This document shows positions 35,046 through 47,575 of a stretch of DNA of 64,000 bases, in pieces. The notes under the pieces are model-generated. The model did no database searches and was not told where the DNA came from. It was given only the letters and a program-made list of their open reading frames with translations. Source of the stretch: Clarkia xantiana subsp. parviflora (lineage: Eukaryota; Streptophyta; Magnoliopsida; Myrtales; Onagraceae); the NCBI GenBank assembly GCA_036873135.1, contig JAPTYO010000015.1:4858839-4922838 (forward strand), read 5' to 3'. The position numbers were made by a program, and so were the translations under genes. Every line of letters begins with the position of its first letter. The stretch's first letter is position 1.

Positions 35046-35639
35046 GGAGTGAATTCAAATAATTCCACACTTTGTCTTCTCCCTTTTTAGAATTGTCTTC
35101 CCCCTTTCTTAGAGAGTAAGTGACTTAGCACTCAAACCACTCACCCACCCACACCCATTCCACCACAGGCCAACCACCACTCACCGGAAGACCCAGCTCG
35201 TGGCGGCGAGTCCAGTGGCAGCCAGGGCGGCGGACGGCGGCACTCCGGCGACGATCTCGGGTATGTAACCTCATTTTTTGAGGTGATTCGGTTTTTTGGA
35301 GTTGATTAGAACCATGTCCAGGTGTGCCAATGCCTTTACTTGCATCAATTTGGTTAATATTTTCCTTGATTTTGAACTTGATCATCCATGCCCACCAAGT
35401 GTTTAATGAAATACCTAGGATACTTAAGCATAGCAAAAAAGAGCATAAAAATGGTTAAGTGTTTTACCACTTGTATGTATAGAGTAGGAGTGATACTTCC
35501 CTATTGATTGCCATCTTTGATTGCCAAAGGAATTGTTGTGACATGTATGTACACACTTGGTTGTATGGAGATGCTTGTAGCTATAGCTAAGCTTTGTATT
35601 TCCAAAGGGGATGTATGTATCCATATCCTACACATGTTA

Positions 35640-35990
35640 GATAAGCATATGCATATAGGTGTTAGTACTATGAGTATATTAACACTTGTTACCATGGGGG
35701 ATTTGCCTTAGGCCACGTAGGTGAGCATAGATGCATGTAAGCATTCGTAGATACACAGGAGCATGTGTAAGTGCATGTATGCACATGTTGGCACTCATAG
35801 GTACATGTAAGTGCATGTATGCACATATAGTTGCACATAGGCACGTAGAGTGGTGCATGAACACATACTAATGTATGCAAACACATATAGTTGAGCGCGG
35901 GTGTATGTAGGTACTCGTGGATACGTAGGCGTGCATAGACATGCGTAGGTGTGCATACGCACATGTAGATCATGTAAGTGTTGGGACGAG
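35640..35990. repeat. Low-complexity (TGCATGTA)-rich stretch in Tat-4
   Basis: Alternating purine-pyrimidine sequence built on TGCATGTATGCACAT and GTAGGTG. It lies inside the proposed 5' UTR intron of the antisense gene. A sequence of the same flavour occurs in Tat-5 (45900-46180), which hints that it belongs to the family. Confidence 0.6.
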
Positions 35991-36227
35991 GCCCTTACTA
36001 ACATAGAGTTTCCCCCGTATAGAGGATGTTCGCTATGTAGTAGTTGAACACTTTATAGATTTGTGAGCATGATGTTGCCCCCAAGGGGGGGGGGGGGGTT
36101 CGTTGCATAGTAGTTGTTAACACGTTGGGTGTAACGGGTTGTAGTTGTATCCTTGTAGGAGTTGTGTTGTGAGAAGCTGGGGCGTCCATCCTTAGGATTA
36201 CCTTCTCGACTTGCTGGCTTTGTGAAC

Positions 36228-38780
36228 ATGAGTAAGTCTCATATTCCTACCCTTTATGTTAGATTTCTTTCTGATTCGGATTCTGATTCCGAGTCGGAGT
36301 CTTCGGAGTTTATAGATTCTTCTGAACCGAAAACTATGGATGATATACCTTCTTCCTCCGAACTTGAGCCTCGCGTGGAGTCAGGGGACTTGGTGCAAAT
36401 CTTTGCGGGTAACAAATTGGATCGTGATGAGTATCAGCGCCTCGTCGTTCGTTCTAGGCTTTGTCCTTTGGGAGAGGCATTCTTCCCGTTTGATATTATC
36501 CCTGATGCTAGTCCGGGAATGCCCACTGTGCCTCCGGATGATTTGTCGGCTATTTACGCCTCCCAGATTCGAATGGATTGCGCTTCCCTTACTGTCCGGA
36601 CTTGCGGAAGTTGTGTCGTTATTATCGGATCTCTCCTCTTGATCTTGCACCTGCCGCGATACGGTACTGGGTTTGCTTCCGAGTACTATGCCATCAACAG
36701 TCCTGGAGTTACTCGACCTTACACTTTTGATGCTTCTTCCGGCTCCAGCGTCCGGATGCGTCAGGGTTATGTTCTATTTCTATCCGCTGGCCTTTGATGA
36801 GGGGGAAGGAGTTCGCTAATCTTGGATTGGGCGAAGTGAAGTGGGATAGAACCCTTCGCTTTGTTACTGCTATCGATCGGTCGAAGAGTCATTGGCAGAA
36901 ACACTATTTCTTTACTGACGATCCCGGGATGACTTGGCGTATTATTCGGATTACAAAACCTGATCACGTGCCGGCCTTTCGTGAATTTTCCGAGTCTGAC
37001 AAAGTAGCGATGAAGAAGGTGTATCGGGCGCACAAGGCGCGTTCATACACGGCCTTATCTTGTGTGAAGGAGCGAGATTTGGGCAGGGCTGGGATTTGCA
37101 CTCCTCCTTCGGGAGGTACTTCGGTATGTTATGAACCTTTATAACTTCCTTGTGTTGTGATGTAGGTTGGTGTCATGAAGAAACTTCCCGCTTGCAGGCG
37201 GGCTCTCAGGGTGGTGCTGATCCTGCTGCACGGAGCGGTCGCACGGATGTGTCTGCTGTTCTCCAGGGCATGAAGCCTGGACTTGGAAAAGGGAGTGTGG
37301 GTAAGTTGTATATTTGCGAGGTTGCTTTACTTTTCTGTGTTCAATGCCTTTGTTTTTATCTTGTTTTGTTCTTGTTTGTAGGTTGATCCCCACTCGTGGC
37401 GGAACGAGTTGTCACGGCTGTCGACACTCCACCTCGAGCCAAGGCGAAACGTCCCGACTCCGAGGTGCGGCCCTCGAGTGATCCTAAGCGCCCCAAGTCT
37501 GGCAGTGGCGAGGCTTCGAGAACTCCTCTTAGAAAGGGGAAAGGAGTTGAGGCCCGCGTGCCTGCGGTACTCGTGATGTCTGCCCCCCGATCGAGGGACC
37601 GGACTTCGGAGGAGGGGCCTCCCCGCAAAGGTATATTGGTTGTTCTTGTATTGCCGTTATACTTGGTGTATTTGGATCTTCTTGTTTATCTTTGCATATG
37701 TTTAGAGCTGTTCCGCCTGTTGCTGCCCTTACTCGGGCCGAGTTGGTTTGTCCCTCCAAGGACTCTGTTGTTGGTGATGAGTGGGTACCCTTCTCTGCTG
37801 GAGGACCTCGCTTTTCGAAGGAGGTTAGCTTGACCACTCCCGAGGTGGGAGTTCGTGTTTTTCAACAGGTTATTCCTCTTGGGGATCGGAGGATTCGCCC
37901 GAGTGACCCTGAGGGTCCACAAGCATGTGCTGAGGGTGCGCTGTCGTGCCTTGCTCCTGTGAGTATCTATTCTTACTCTTTCATGCCTTATGTGTATGCT
38001 TGTCTTTGTTGCCACTTCTTACTTGTTGTTGACTCTTGTGTTGCTCTTGTAGGTTGCCATTCAGATGGCCAACCTCTCCTCCTTTGTGATTGAACTCGCA
38101 GAGGAGAAGAAGACGTTTATGGAGAAGTGTGAGATTACCTGTCTCGAGGCTGAGGGTACTAATGAGAAGGCGCGCATCTTGGATATGAAGGTTGTTGACC
38201 TACAAGCGGAGAGTTCCGGTCATCAGGCTCGGATTGTGGCGCTTGAATCTGATATTGCTGCCCTTCAGGCGAAGGCCGTTGCAGATAGCGCGGATCATGA
38301 TCTTGCCTTGCGGGCCATGAAGGAGAAGTCCCTTGCAGATGGCAAGGTTATAGGCGTTGTGGAGTACAAGGCTTCCGAGTCTTATCATGCTGAAGTCCTT
38401 GCGGGTGCGGACGATGTGCTTTATGACTCTATTGAGGGTCTTATCGAGCATGTATATGCTCTTGTTCCGAACTTGCGTTTTGATCAGTTGGGTCCATATT
38501 CCAAGTTTGCCACTGGGCATGTGGCTGCCTTGAGGCTTAGAGACGGGATTGCTACCCCGCCTGTCGTGATGGATGCCCCCCGTTTGTTGAGGAGTATGTC
38601 CCTGCCATGGTTGTTAGGAATGCCCCTGAGGATATCGAAGCTGACACCCGTGAGTACGAGTTGATGTTCAATGATGCTGGATATCCGATTATCGTGGAGG
38701 GTACCACGTTTAGAGACGATGTTCCCGGGGCATGCGGAGATGCCGTTGATGGTGGTGCTCCTGATGTGGCGTCAGGTTGA
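36228..38780 (+). pseudogene. Tat-4 antisense gene (diverged homologue, several introns)
   Basis: It starts at ATG 36228 (MSKSHIP) in a Ser/Asp/Glu-rich region. Near 36554 the conserved reading moves to another frame, where residues match Tat-3: NGLRFPYC, AAIRYWVCFRVLCHQQ, SWSYS. That frame has one TGA at 36728-36730 before it rejoins the region with HWQKHYFFTDDPG. Splice-like introns: 37124-37165, 37301-37381, 37631-37705, 37959-38052, each GT...AG. The last exon (from 38053) is a coiled coil ending with YKASESYHAEVL, LYDSIEGLIEHV and LRFDQLGPYSKFA. Tat-3 has the equivalents YRGSEDFQADAV, LFNTVEELHLEY and INFDKSATLAPFA. A further frameshift near 38575 precedes an acidic tail ending at 38780. 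Function unknown. Confidence 0.65.
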
Positions 38781-39164
38781 GTGTTTTTTTTTTTCACAAA
38801 CTCTCTGTATATAGTTTTTGCTCCCCATGTTTGGGTTGAGGTTGCTTGTTGGGGTGTTATCCCTTTGAACTCTTTATGTTTACGTTTCTATGCTTTGACG
38901 TTTTCATATGGGACCTGTCATGAATGGTTTAGTAATGCCTGGTGATATGGTAGTAATATATCATACCTTTGTGTTTTGTGATTGTGCATATGATGTGGAC
39001 TATAGAGTAGAGTTGAGACTCGTCCTCTTATTGGATGAAGCATCAGTAGTTGTTGTTAGGAGACATACGTCCCTGCATTGCGTGCCCCTCTATATATACC
39101 AAGGCATGGCGAGATGCATGTGTCATGGACACATATGTTGTATGCTTGCTATATTCCATGAGTA

Positions 39165-39246
39165 GTAATGTGCAAGACTTAAGAGTGACACTTAGCATTT
39201 GTGGGTAGTAACGCGTAAGGCCAATGTCCCGGCACTTGGCATTTGT
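39165..39246. repeat. Tat-4 tandem repeats, left of the Tat-5 insertion
   Basis: Units built on ACTTGGCATTTGTGGGTAGTA occur here and resume at 47576 after Tat-5. This is the Tat-4 counterpart of the repeat spacer between pol and the antisense gene. Confidence 0.7.
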
Positions 39247-39943
39247 TGATGGATATACGCCCAATTTGAACCTGTTTTAATTCGGACTGTCTTTGACCCA
39301 AACACGCAGCCCACGAACTAAGGTAACCCGCCCGGGCCGTCGACCACCTGATCCCTGCCTATAGGGATCGGATGTGACACCTGATTTCTAGGGGTAGAGA
39401 TCGGGTGGCCACACCTGGACCAATCCCAGGCCTCGGGGGTCAGATTTTTCCATCTGACCCCGAGGGTCTCAGGACCCCTCCCGAACGTCGTACCCCCTCC
39501 CCCTCAGAGGTGTGCCCGACGTCCTGAACTCCGTCGCTTGGATCGCCCCCCGTGGCATCCTAACATCTCTTTACCCGACTCACACTTAGATTTTTCCACT
39601 CATCTCTCCATGCTATTAAGGATCTAATCCTATCGTTATGTGTTAATTAAGTACATTTAGGGATTAACGGTGTCATTAAGCCACCTTTTTAGCTCTGCCT
39701 TCTCTCTACTTTATCTATCTAGAATCTCGGGTTGACTTAGGCATCGGAGAGGGCTCATCGAGCACCACCCCCTCTATGTGGTCGATATTGCCCCTTGTGC
39801 AAGCCGGAAATGAGCGAGACGACGGACCACGTTGAGCCGACGGATTACATTTACGAGCTAACAGATCATTGAAGAAAGCAATCTACCCGTGAGAAGTGTC
39901 ATTCGGACCGAAGACCCATCGACCCGATACACATGACTTAACA
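39247..39943 (+). repeat. Tat-5 5' LTR
   Basis: The LTR is 697 bp. It lacks most of the palindromic minisatellite present in the 3' LTR and a short block after the AACTGTCTT motif. Its end (GCATCGGAGAGGGCTCATCG onward) shares the GCATCGGAGAGGG block with the Tat-1/2/3 LTRs. Confidence 0.9.
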
Positions 39944-39994
39944 CTTGGCGTTGTCTGTGGGTTTTGAACAAAAAGTCTGGCTATCACAAGATCA

Positions 39995-40700
39995 ATGAAG
40001 AACAACGTGCCATCTAGAGACAACCATCCACCGGGGGACAATAGGCCGCCAAACAATCAAGGAGGGCAGCCTACTCATTCACCACGACAGCCCATACCCC
40101 CGGCAAGACAACCTACCCCACAGGAGCAGCCTGTACCCCCTGCAAGTCAGACAATCGTCCACCGGGGGACAATAGGCCAAACAACCAAGGAGGACCGTCA
40201 CGCCCAGCTGGGGGTGAGTCTTTCACTGCTTCGACCCTTATGACTCGACGACCACAGGGGCAGGGTGTGCAACAAGGAGTGTCATCCCAAGGATATTAAC
40301 ACACAGCACCTCCACAGGGGTATTATTATGGAACACACCCTCAGGAGTATCCATATGTATTGCCAACACAAGGCATGCCAAGAAACAACAACCGGGCTCA
40401 TACCACCAATACAAGGCCTATGTATTCACAAGGAGCACAAACAGTGACTCCGGGGATCATGAATGCATTAGAGGAGCTATTGGCTTATAGGGAGGCTCTA
40501 AAAAACAACCAAGGAGGACCGTCACGCCCAGCTGGGGCTGAGTCTTCTACTACTTCGACCCCTATGGCAGTTAAGAAGATACCCAAATGCCTGCCGCGAT
40601 TTTTCATGCACGAAGGGTGCAATACAGAAGGTGAGCAAAGACACCAAGTTGGTTTATAGGTAACGAACCTCGTCCCGAGGATTCGAGACCACCACGTCAT
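39995..40700 (+). pseudogene. Tat-5 gag remnant
   Basis: Open stretches after the primer site encode Pro/Gln/Asn-rich sequence (39995-40243, 40360-40659). The second includes TPGIMNALEELLAYREALKN and PKCLPRFFMHEG, which recall the acidic/proline N-terminal part of Tat gag (FLEAMEALLERREA). Frames are broken. The assignment rests on position and composition. Confidence 0.45.
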
Positions 40701-42158
40701 CCAAGTAACAAGATACCAAGGGTAGTGATGCTAGTAAAGGAACCGCCTATACCAACCCCTCAAGGAATGCCACCAACGCCCGCTCCTGAAGGGATACCAC
40801 CCATTTAAGAGCTGCAACAGGAACCGCCGGTTCCTAATACTCAGAGGACCTACCATAGGAACCCCCCACAACATTTTTCTCATGGCATGCCGCCATAAGA
40901 TCAACCATTCGGGATGCCTAGCAACAAATTCAAATCAAATGATATGCCAATGTTCAATAGGCATACATACACCGCATCAGAACAACCGATGTTCTCCCAA
41001 GGTGAACTTCCAATAAAAGAAGGAATCCTGTCAGCCATAGATGAATTGATAGTATACTTAGGCAATGAGAGCTAGAAGATACAGACCACCGCCAGTGGAT
41101 CCGACTGACCACACCCCACTAAGGGACATTCCAAGGAGAGCTCAAAGTGAGGGACATCGTCCCGATAAATCGACAAGGCAACCACCTACTCATGATACAG
41201 GGAGACAGGTTCCAACCCCTCGTGCAAGACAACCCTCGGTACACCTCTCCCAGGGATAGAGAGGCAGTTTGAAAGACAAGGCTTTGAGCATGGAACTCAC
41301 GGAGTGACATACTATGTTACTACATCACTATTACAATGGGAAGTCTTACAGACAGGCACAGTGGAGTGAGATCACACATAGCGTGTACGAAGGATATACC
41401 TCCACCTAGTCCGCATCGGCAAGGAGGCGACCTTATAATTACCAAGTAAGTAGGGGATATCAACACCCCCACATCCATAACCTTCCCATATCCTCTTATT
41501 TAATTTAACTGCATAACAATTCAACTCCCTGAAATGGGTATATTTTGATACTTGATATCACCATATTGTCCAAGAATGATCATACTGGATGTGTTCGGGC
41601 TCCGTATTATATATATACACATGTTGACTACTAAAAGAGTCCATCAAAAACGCAGTCGCAACCAAGAGAGTCGGCACCAAGACTGCACATCACTGACAAA
41701 TGAAAGCATCGTCATTAATCAGAACACTCTCAACATCCTATAGAAGAATTACTATGAGGGTCACAAAGGACTACCCCCACTACAACCTTCCAACAAGAAT
41801 CTTAGTGCTACGTTCGTCGGAAGACACCATCGGGCTTTGATATGCAAGGGGGGCACAATCCAAGTCACAACATGCATTCCTCACAAAAATAAAGAGAATA
41901 CCTATTAGCATAAGAGGGGGCAGTCGCGAGCACATCCCTCCAAAAAACCGGGGAAACCATATCACATGGACAACGCCCACCTTCAGAGGAAAACGCCTCC
42001 AGTGGATCTATATGATTTCACAAAATAGCAGGAGATGCGACTACACCTAGTAAGCTAATCTCAGGTAATACAATACACTTCCATTAAGGACCTTTCAAGG
42101 GCACCAAGCCTAGCAAAGGAAGAAGGGCGACACCATCATCCAGCTTTCAAAAAAGGAT

Positions 42159-42479
42159 ATGGAAAACATAGTGTTTCCATACAGCGATATATTGGTCATA
42201 ACAGGGGGAATCACTAGCTTTGACATGAAGAGAATCATAGTGCATGAAGGGAATTCGCCAGACATCCCCCATGCTCAGCTATTGATGATACTAGGGAAGA
42301 GTCCGGCATACCTAATACCAAGGGACCCCCTACTAGTAAGGGTGGTCAGAACATCAACATACCCATTAGGGACACAACACTGCAAAAGAGGTTGGAACAA
42401 GGATGGAAGACGTATCCTTATAAGTATCCCTACAGTTATCTTTGCAAAAATGAACTCCCTAGATGGAGAGGTTATCTAA
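42159..42479 (+). pseudogene. Tat-5 protease remnant
   Basis: The 106-codon frame aligns by eye to the Tat protease: FDMKRIIVHEGNSPDI corresponds to YEMKRILIDGGSSSDI in Tat-2, and a STYPLGT segment corresponds to TSYPVGM. The catalytic Asp-Gly-Gly reads His-Glu-Gly, so it is dead. Confidence 0.6.
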
Positions 42480-44224
42480 TAGATGACCGTATTTCTGTTC
42501 TCAAAATATGATCCTAAGCCGAAGATCCTTGTACTTCGTATTATATATGCAATGAATGACATGTTTATCAAAGATATATATGTGAATATTCAAGATAGCG
42601 CCCTCAGGATTAGGCACATACCTCTACCAAGGGCGACACATTTGGGTGGTCATGGACACTCCTTCACCATCTCATAAGAAAGAAAGGTAACCAAGGATAC
42701 AAGTCCTAGCAGAACAGGCATCGGTAGAAAATCCTGCCATTGACGTCATGCAACAAGCGAGAAACTCTAAAGATGCAAGATTTGCAAAAGAGATAGTGCA
42801 ATACCCAGAATATGAAAAAGGAGATACACCTCCCATTAAGGGCCTTAGGGCAAGATAATAGTTCTAAAAAATCAACCAAGGAAGAGCTCAAAAGCTTGGG
42901 AAGTAAGGTTTCAAGATCGACCCTTACACTAGACGCACATCCTGATCAAGCACCTTGTCTGTGAATGGTAAGACATTTGCCTCTGACATCCCATCAAGAG
43001 GAAAACCCTGATAAAGAGAGCACTAGAGGAAGGTCTCGCCTTTAAGTTTATAAGCCAAACACTGGAAAAAAGAAGGAACCTGTCAGCTCGACACCCCCCA
43101 AACATGTATACGTACGCAACACAAACGCAACTTCTAATGAAGTTATCCAACAAGGAATAGCCAACAGGGGGGCAAACCCATGGAAAATCATGGAACATCA
43201 CCTGCAAACCTAAATGAAAATATTCTCTTTAAGTTCAAGTACTAATTCAAATGGAGCCTATAATCAAGATTGGAGGTGGGAGGAACATGACCAACGTGAC
43301 GCTCCCTAAAAACATTGAAAAATACTCCAATGTAAAGACGAAGCACACTATGTACCACAACGCTTCAAGAAGATTATTACAGCACGATTATACCCCCACA
43401 CCTGAGCAAGGGGCATGGGTCATACTCACTAGTCTGAAACATAGCTTCAAGCAAAACAACTCGAGACACCATGATATGAGAAAGTTCTTCAACTCAAATG
43501 CAACACCTTCCATGATACATTACTCCTACTCGATCATCACTGCAAAAGCACTTTACTCAAAACACAAGGAAGATGGGGCAATAATTTACAAGCCTTCTAT
43601 GGATATGGACACTACCACAACCAGTTACCAAGAAAATGAAAATCACCCCCACCCACCCAAAGCAAAAGCTTCCCTCCCAACCCTAAGAGATACATCCGGC
43701 AAAGGCATTGTCCAAACCATGGCTATGACTGAAAAAAGTAAGCATAAGAGAGAGTACGTCCTACGAGGGACACCCATCGCACCCAAACTAGCAGACATAT
43801 CAAATACAACACAAGATTAGGGAGCCCCAAGCATAAGGGGTACCCAACAAAGAAAATGAACGAGGGGCCTTCAACGGCCAAATAGGAAAGGCGGTGTGAC
43901 CACCAAGCAACTTGGGGGGGCACCAAACGAACAAGTGCTTGGTAGTCCACCTAAGTGTAAAAGAAGAGATCAGAAGCAGAAGGTCAAAAGAACATGCAAC
44001 ACCACTTCTCCTAGAAGAGGTCACATAAGAGGGAAAACATCATTAACTCCATATACGAACTCGTCCTAAGTTGGCAACATACAAGCATCGCCCTCGAAAG
44101 GTGATCTCCCACGCTCAAGAAAAGCCTAGGTAACAGGCAATATCATAGAAAGAAAACTCAAGTAAAGATTCAGACGACTTACCAAGGACACATCCTACCT
44201 AGAAAATACCATCAGGTAAAAGTC

Positions 44225-44820
44225 ACATTATGTGCCCTCCAGGAGCCTATTCTGCGAACAGTTTCTACGCCCCCAAGAGTGTATCTTGAGAGTAGTTTTA
44301 AACTACGACCAAAGTCTGCGCCCTCCGGGAGCCTGTCCCGTGAACAACTTCTACGCCCCCAAGAGCGTATCTTGAGAGTAGTTCTAAACTACGAAATTAT
44401 GCGCCCTACGGGAGCCTGTCCCGTGAATAATTTTGTGCCCTCAGAGAGCCTGTCCCGTGAATAGTTCTGTGCCCTACGGGAGACTATCCCGTGAAAAATT
44501 TCGACGTCCCCAAGAGCGTATCTTGAGAGTAGTTTAAACTACGAAATTCTGCGACCTCCAAGAGCCTATCTCGCGAACATATTTTGCGCCCTCCGAGAGC
44601 CTATCTCGTGAAAAAATTATGAGTCCTCCGAGAGCCTATCTCGCGAACTAATTCTGCGCCCTCCGAGAGCCTATCTCGCGAACATATTCTGCGCCCTCCG
44701 AGAGCCTATCTCGCGAACATATTCCGCGCCCTCCGAGAGCCTATCTCGCGAACTAATTATGTGCCCTCCGAGAGCCTATCTCGCGAACTAATTATGTGCC
44801 CTCCGAGAGCCTATCTCTCA
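44225..44820 (+). repeat. Tandem repeat spacer of Tat-5
   Basis: About 14 units of roughly 30-36 bp share the core GCCCTCCGAGAGCCTATCTC followed by GCGAAC. The last eight are nearly identical. The array ends where the antisense exon remnant begins, the same arrangement as in Tat-2, Tat-3 and Tat-4. Confidence 0.88.
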
Positions 44821-45160
44821 CGGCTTTCTTCTTCTTGGCGGTCGAGGGCCCGACCTCAGAATAAGGCTTCTGTGCCTTAGACTTGGATTGACTTGAACTC
44901 TTACCCACCGCAAGAACCCGCTCGGTAACCAGGGGCGAACGCTCTAACAACAAGAAGAAAACAACATGAGAACAGTCATAAGTATATCATAAAGAAAAGA
45001 GAATGGAAAAAGAACATACCGGAAGCCTCTGCAGCTTTCCCTGACTTAGAAGATTTCTTGGCCTTATGAGCAGAGCTGCAGGATGCCTTCTTCTTGTTCA
45101 CGACAATGGTGTGTACGGAACGCTCCACTTGCACATTATACGTTTTTCCATGAAACCAAC
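44810..45160 (-). pseudogene. Tat-5 antisense gene remnant (two exons)
   Basis: The exon 45160-45020 starts after a CTTGTAG acceptor with GTTGGTTTCATGGAAAAAC. Tat-4 has GTTGGTGTCATGAAGAAAC after its acceptor at 37165, so exon and boundary are homologous. A donor GTATGT lies at 45019-45018 and an acceptor TTGTTAG at 44945-44944, then a Lys/Ser-rich exon (KSSSQSKSKAQK). The encoded part is basic, like the middle of the Tat-3 antisense protein. Upstream exons were not resolved. Confidence 0.5.
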
Positions 45161-45779
45161 CTACAAGAGGAAAACAAAAGATGAATGAAAACAAGGAGGT
45201 TTATGACATACCAAGCTCACAGAAGGAGGGGTCAAGTAAATCCCCGCCTCATACAAGTCCACCTCGGACACCCAAGACACAGGACAATGAGAATCGATCT
45301 GATTGCTTTGATAAATGATCTTCATGGTCTCCTTGTCCGAAGCAGAAAACTCCGCAGAAGAGGGCCAGCCATGCGAGCGACCGGCGCAAAGGTCGACCCT
45401 TACTCATGGAAGGGCGAGATACGCCTATTACGAAGGCAACCTCAACATCAAGTTACGGAAGCAAAACCGCCACCCAAGAGATCCGACCATCAAAGTGCGA
45501 GGTACACCAACCAAGGGAACAAACCCTAGAGCATCACAAAGAGGGCGAACTTTTAGATTCCCCAAAAGAAGCGACGCTCCGACACATCCGAAGGAAGGGG
45601 CAACCCTTAACATATGTCGATGAACCCTTTCGCACGCGGCGGGTAAGAAGAAAGCTTGTAAGCATTTTCACCCCCACTTCTTTGTAGAACGAATTGCAGG
45701 GCAAGGGTCAAGAGCTATACACACGCTCCAGCAAATGAAGGAAAATGTCACACACGTCAAAAGCCGAGGTTAAAAGAAA

Positions 45780-46330
45780 ATGCTCGCGCTAGTACAGAGA
45801 AGGCAGAACGTTGTGTCCCATCGAGGAACAGAGCTCGCACTCTCGGATAAAAAGGAGGTATATACTCTCACCATTGCGCTTATATTCATATTTATGATTT
45901 ACATCTACAAGTGCACACATGCCATCACTCAAGCTTATGCTCACAACCCGTCCATGCATACATACATATCTATGCTTACTCTCACGCGCACGTACACATA
46001 CACACTCCCATGTATTCAAACACTTAGACATCCATGTACATGGTTGCCATATATTCCTGCATACATTCATGTCCACGATTGCAGCATGTCCACACCCATT
46101 TCCATACTTGTGTTCCTACTTGCTTGTATGTTAGTACACACCTTCATGTTCATGATATATCCATGTTCACTCAAATTAGCATTTTTCATATATATATATA
46201 TATACCCTACATTCCCATACTTGAAATTTTTTGGACCCGGTCTAAATATTTTCTCACGGACAGAGTTCACCCCGCATGTGCACGTATTGATTACGATAAC
46301 ATGAAATTGGATCACATTAGTCCATATTCA
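45780..46330. repeat. Low-complexity (ACATAC)-rich stretch in Tat-5
   Basis: CA/TG-rich sequence with CATGCATACATACATATC-like runs and a (TA)n tract near 46186-46203. Open frames here have no conserved product. It corresponds in place and flavour to 35640-35990 of Tat-4. Confidence 0.5.
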
Positions 46331-46617
46331 TGATTGCATTGCATCCCTATGCATGTACATTTTTTTAAAAAGACATATAAAAGAAGATCGGACTTTTTAT
46401 ATCCACATTTTTCGGGCACGTGTCTAGGCACGTGCACGTTCGCTCTAACGTTTATATTTCCTTTATTTTGAGAAACTAAGGATAAGGTCGGAAAAGGCGT
46501 CTATGGATGAGCAAAGGATACGTCAAGAGGTAAAGTCACGGTATCAAATTGCGCGTGTCATCCCATCATAAAATAGAGTCAATCAAGGGTTAAGCCATTG
46601 GTTGACTCGGGGGCATG

Positions 46618-47570
46618 TGATGGATATACGCCCAATTTGAACCCGTTTTAATTCGAACTGTCTTATTTTTATCACCCCACTTACGATTATAATTCGAAAC
46701 TTTGACCCGAACACGCAGCCTACGAACTAAGGTAACCTGCCCGGGCCGTCAACCACCCGATCCCTGCCCATAGGGATCGGGTGTGACACCCGATCTCTAG
46801 GGGTAGAGATCGGATTACCCCACCCGATCTATACCCATAGGGATTGGGTGTGACCCCACCCGTTCTCTACCCCTAGAGATCGGGTGTGACCCCACCCGAT
46901 CTCTACCCCTAGAGATCGGGTGTGACCCCACCCGATCTCTACCCCTAGAGATCGGGTGTGACCCCACCCGATCTCTACCCCTAGAGATCGGGTGTGGCCC
47001 CACCCGATTTCTAGGGGTAGAGATCGGGTGGCCATACCCGACCCCTGCCCATAGGGATCGGGTGTGGCATCTGGACCAATCCCAGGCCTCGGGGGTCAGG
47101 TTTTTCCATCCGACCCCGAGGGTCTCAGGACCCCTCCTGGACGTCGTACCCCCTCCCCCTCAGAGGTGTGCCCGACGTCCCGAACTTCGTCGCTTGGATC
47201 GCCCCCCTTGGCATCCTGACATCTCTTTACCCAACTCACACTTAAATATTTCAACCCATCTCTCCATGCTATTAAGGATATAATCCTGTTATGTGTTAAT
47301 TAAGTACGTTTATGGATTAACGGTGTCATTAAGCCACCTTAATTCCCTTGTAGTCTTTATATACTGCTCAAGTTCAATTCATTCGGATAATGTTGCATCT
47401 TTACACATTTTTAGCTCTGCCTTCTACAGGCCGGTAAGGAGCGAGACGACAGACCACGTTGAGCTGACGGATTACATTTACGAGCTAATGGATCATGGAA
47501 GAAAGCAATCTACCCGTGAGAAGTGTCATTCGGACCGAAGACCCATCGGCCCGATACACACGACTTAACA
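46618..47570 (+). repeat. Tat-5 3' LTR
   Basis: The 953-bp LTR is preceded by GACTCGGGGGCATG. It is longer than the 5' LTR because of a palindromic minisatellite (46755-47075). Confidence 0.9.
46755..47075. repeat. Palindromic minisatellite in the Tat-5 3' LTR
   Basis: About seven units of roughly 36 bp. Each holds an inverted repeat with 11-bp arms (CCCGATCTCTA and its complement) around CCCC, linked by GTGTGACCCCA. Outer units read CCCATAGGGATCGGG instead. Each unit could fold into a hairpin. Confidence 0.88.
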
Positions 47571-47575
47571 TTTGT

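Larger units (their letters stand above)
39247..47570 (+). mobile_element. Tat-5: degenerate Tat-like element nested in Tat-4
   Basis: LTRs at 39247-39943 and 46618-47570 start TGATGGATATACG and end CTTAACA. The target duplication TTTGT is perfect (39242-39246 and 47571-47575) and falls inside a Tat-4 tandem repeat. A primer site TTGGCGTTGTCTGTGGG follows the 5' LTR, two bases different from the Tat-2/3 motif. The 8.3-kb element has only traces of gag and protease, a tandem array and an antisense exon remnant. RT and integrase were not recognised, so it is probably a non-autonomous or old copy. Confidence 0.9.

Noticed and set aside
35640..36004. Cys/His-rich open frames on the minus strand
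   Set aside because: They arise from TGCATG/GTATGC alternating repeats and are not conserved.
36162..38780. The possibility that this is an unrelated host gene caught between elements
   Set aside because: Its place next to the Tat-4 3' LTR, its direction and its sequence matches to the antisense genes of Tat-2/3 fit a retroelement gene better.
44225..44820. Regularly spaced repeats that might suggest a CRISPR array
   Set aside because: Units are head-to-tail with no unique spacers, inside a plant retrotransposon. The same holds for 19566-20075 and 46755-47075.
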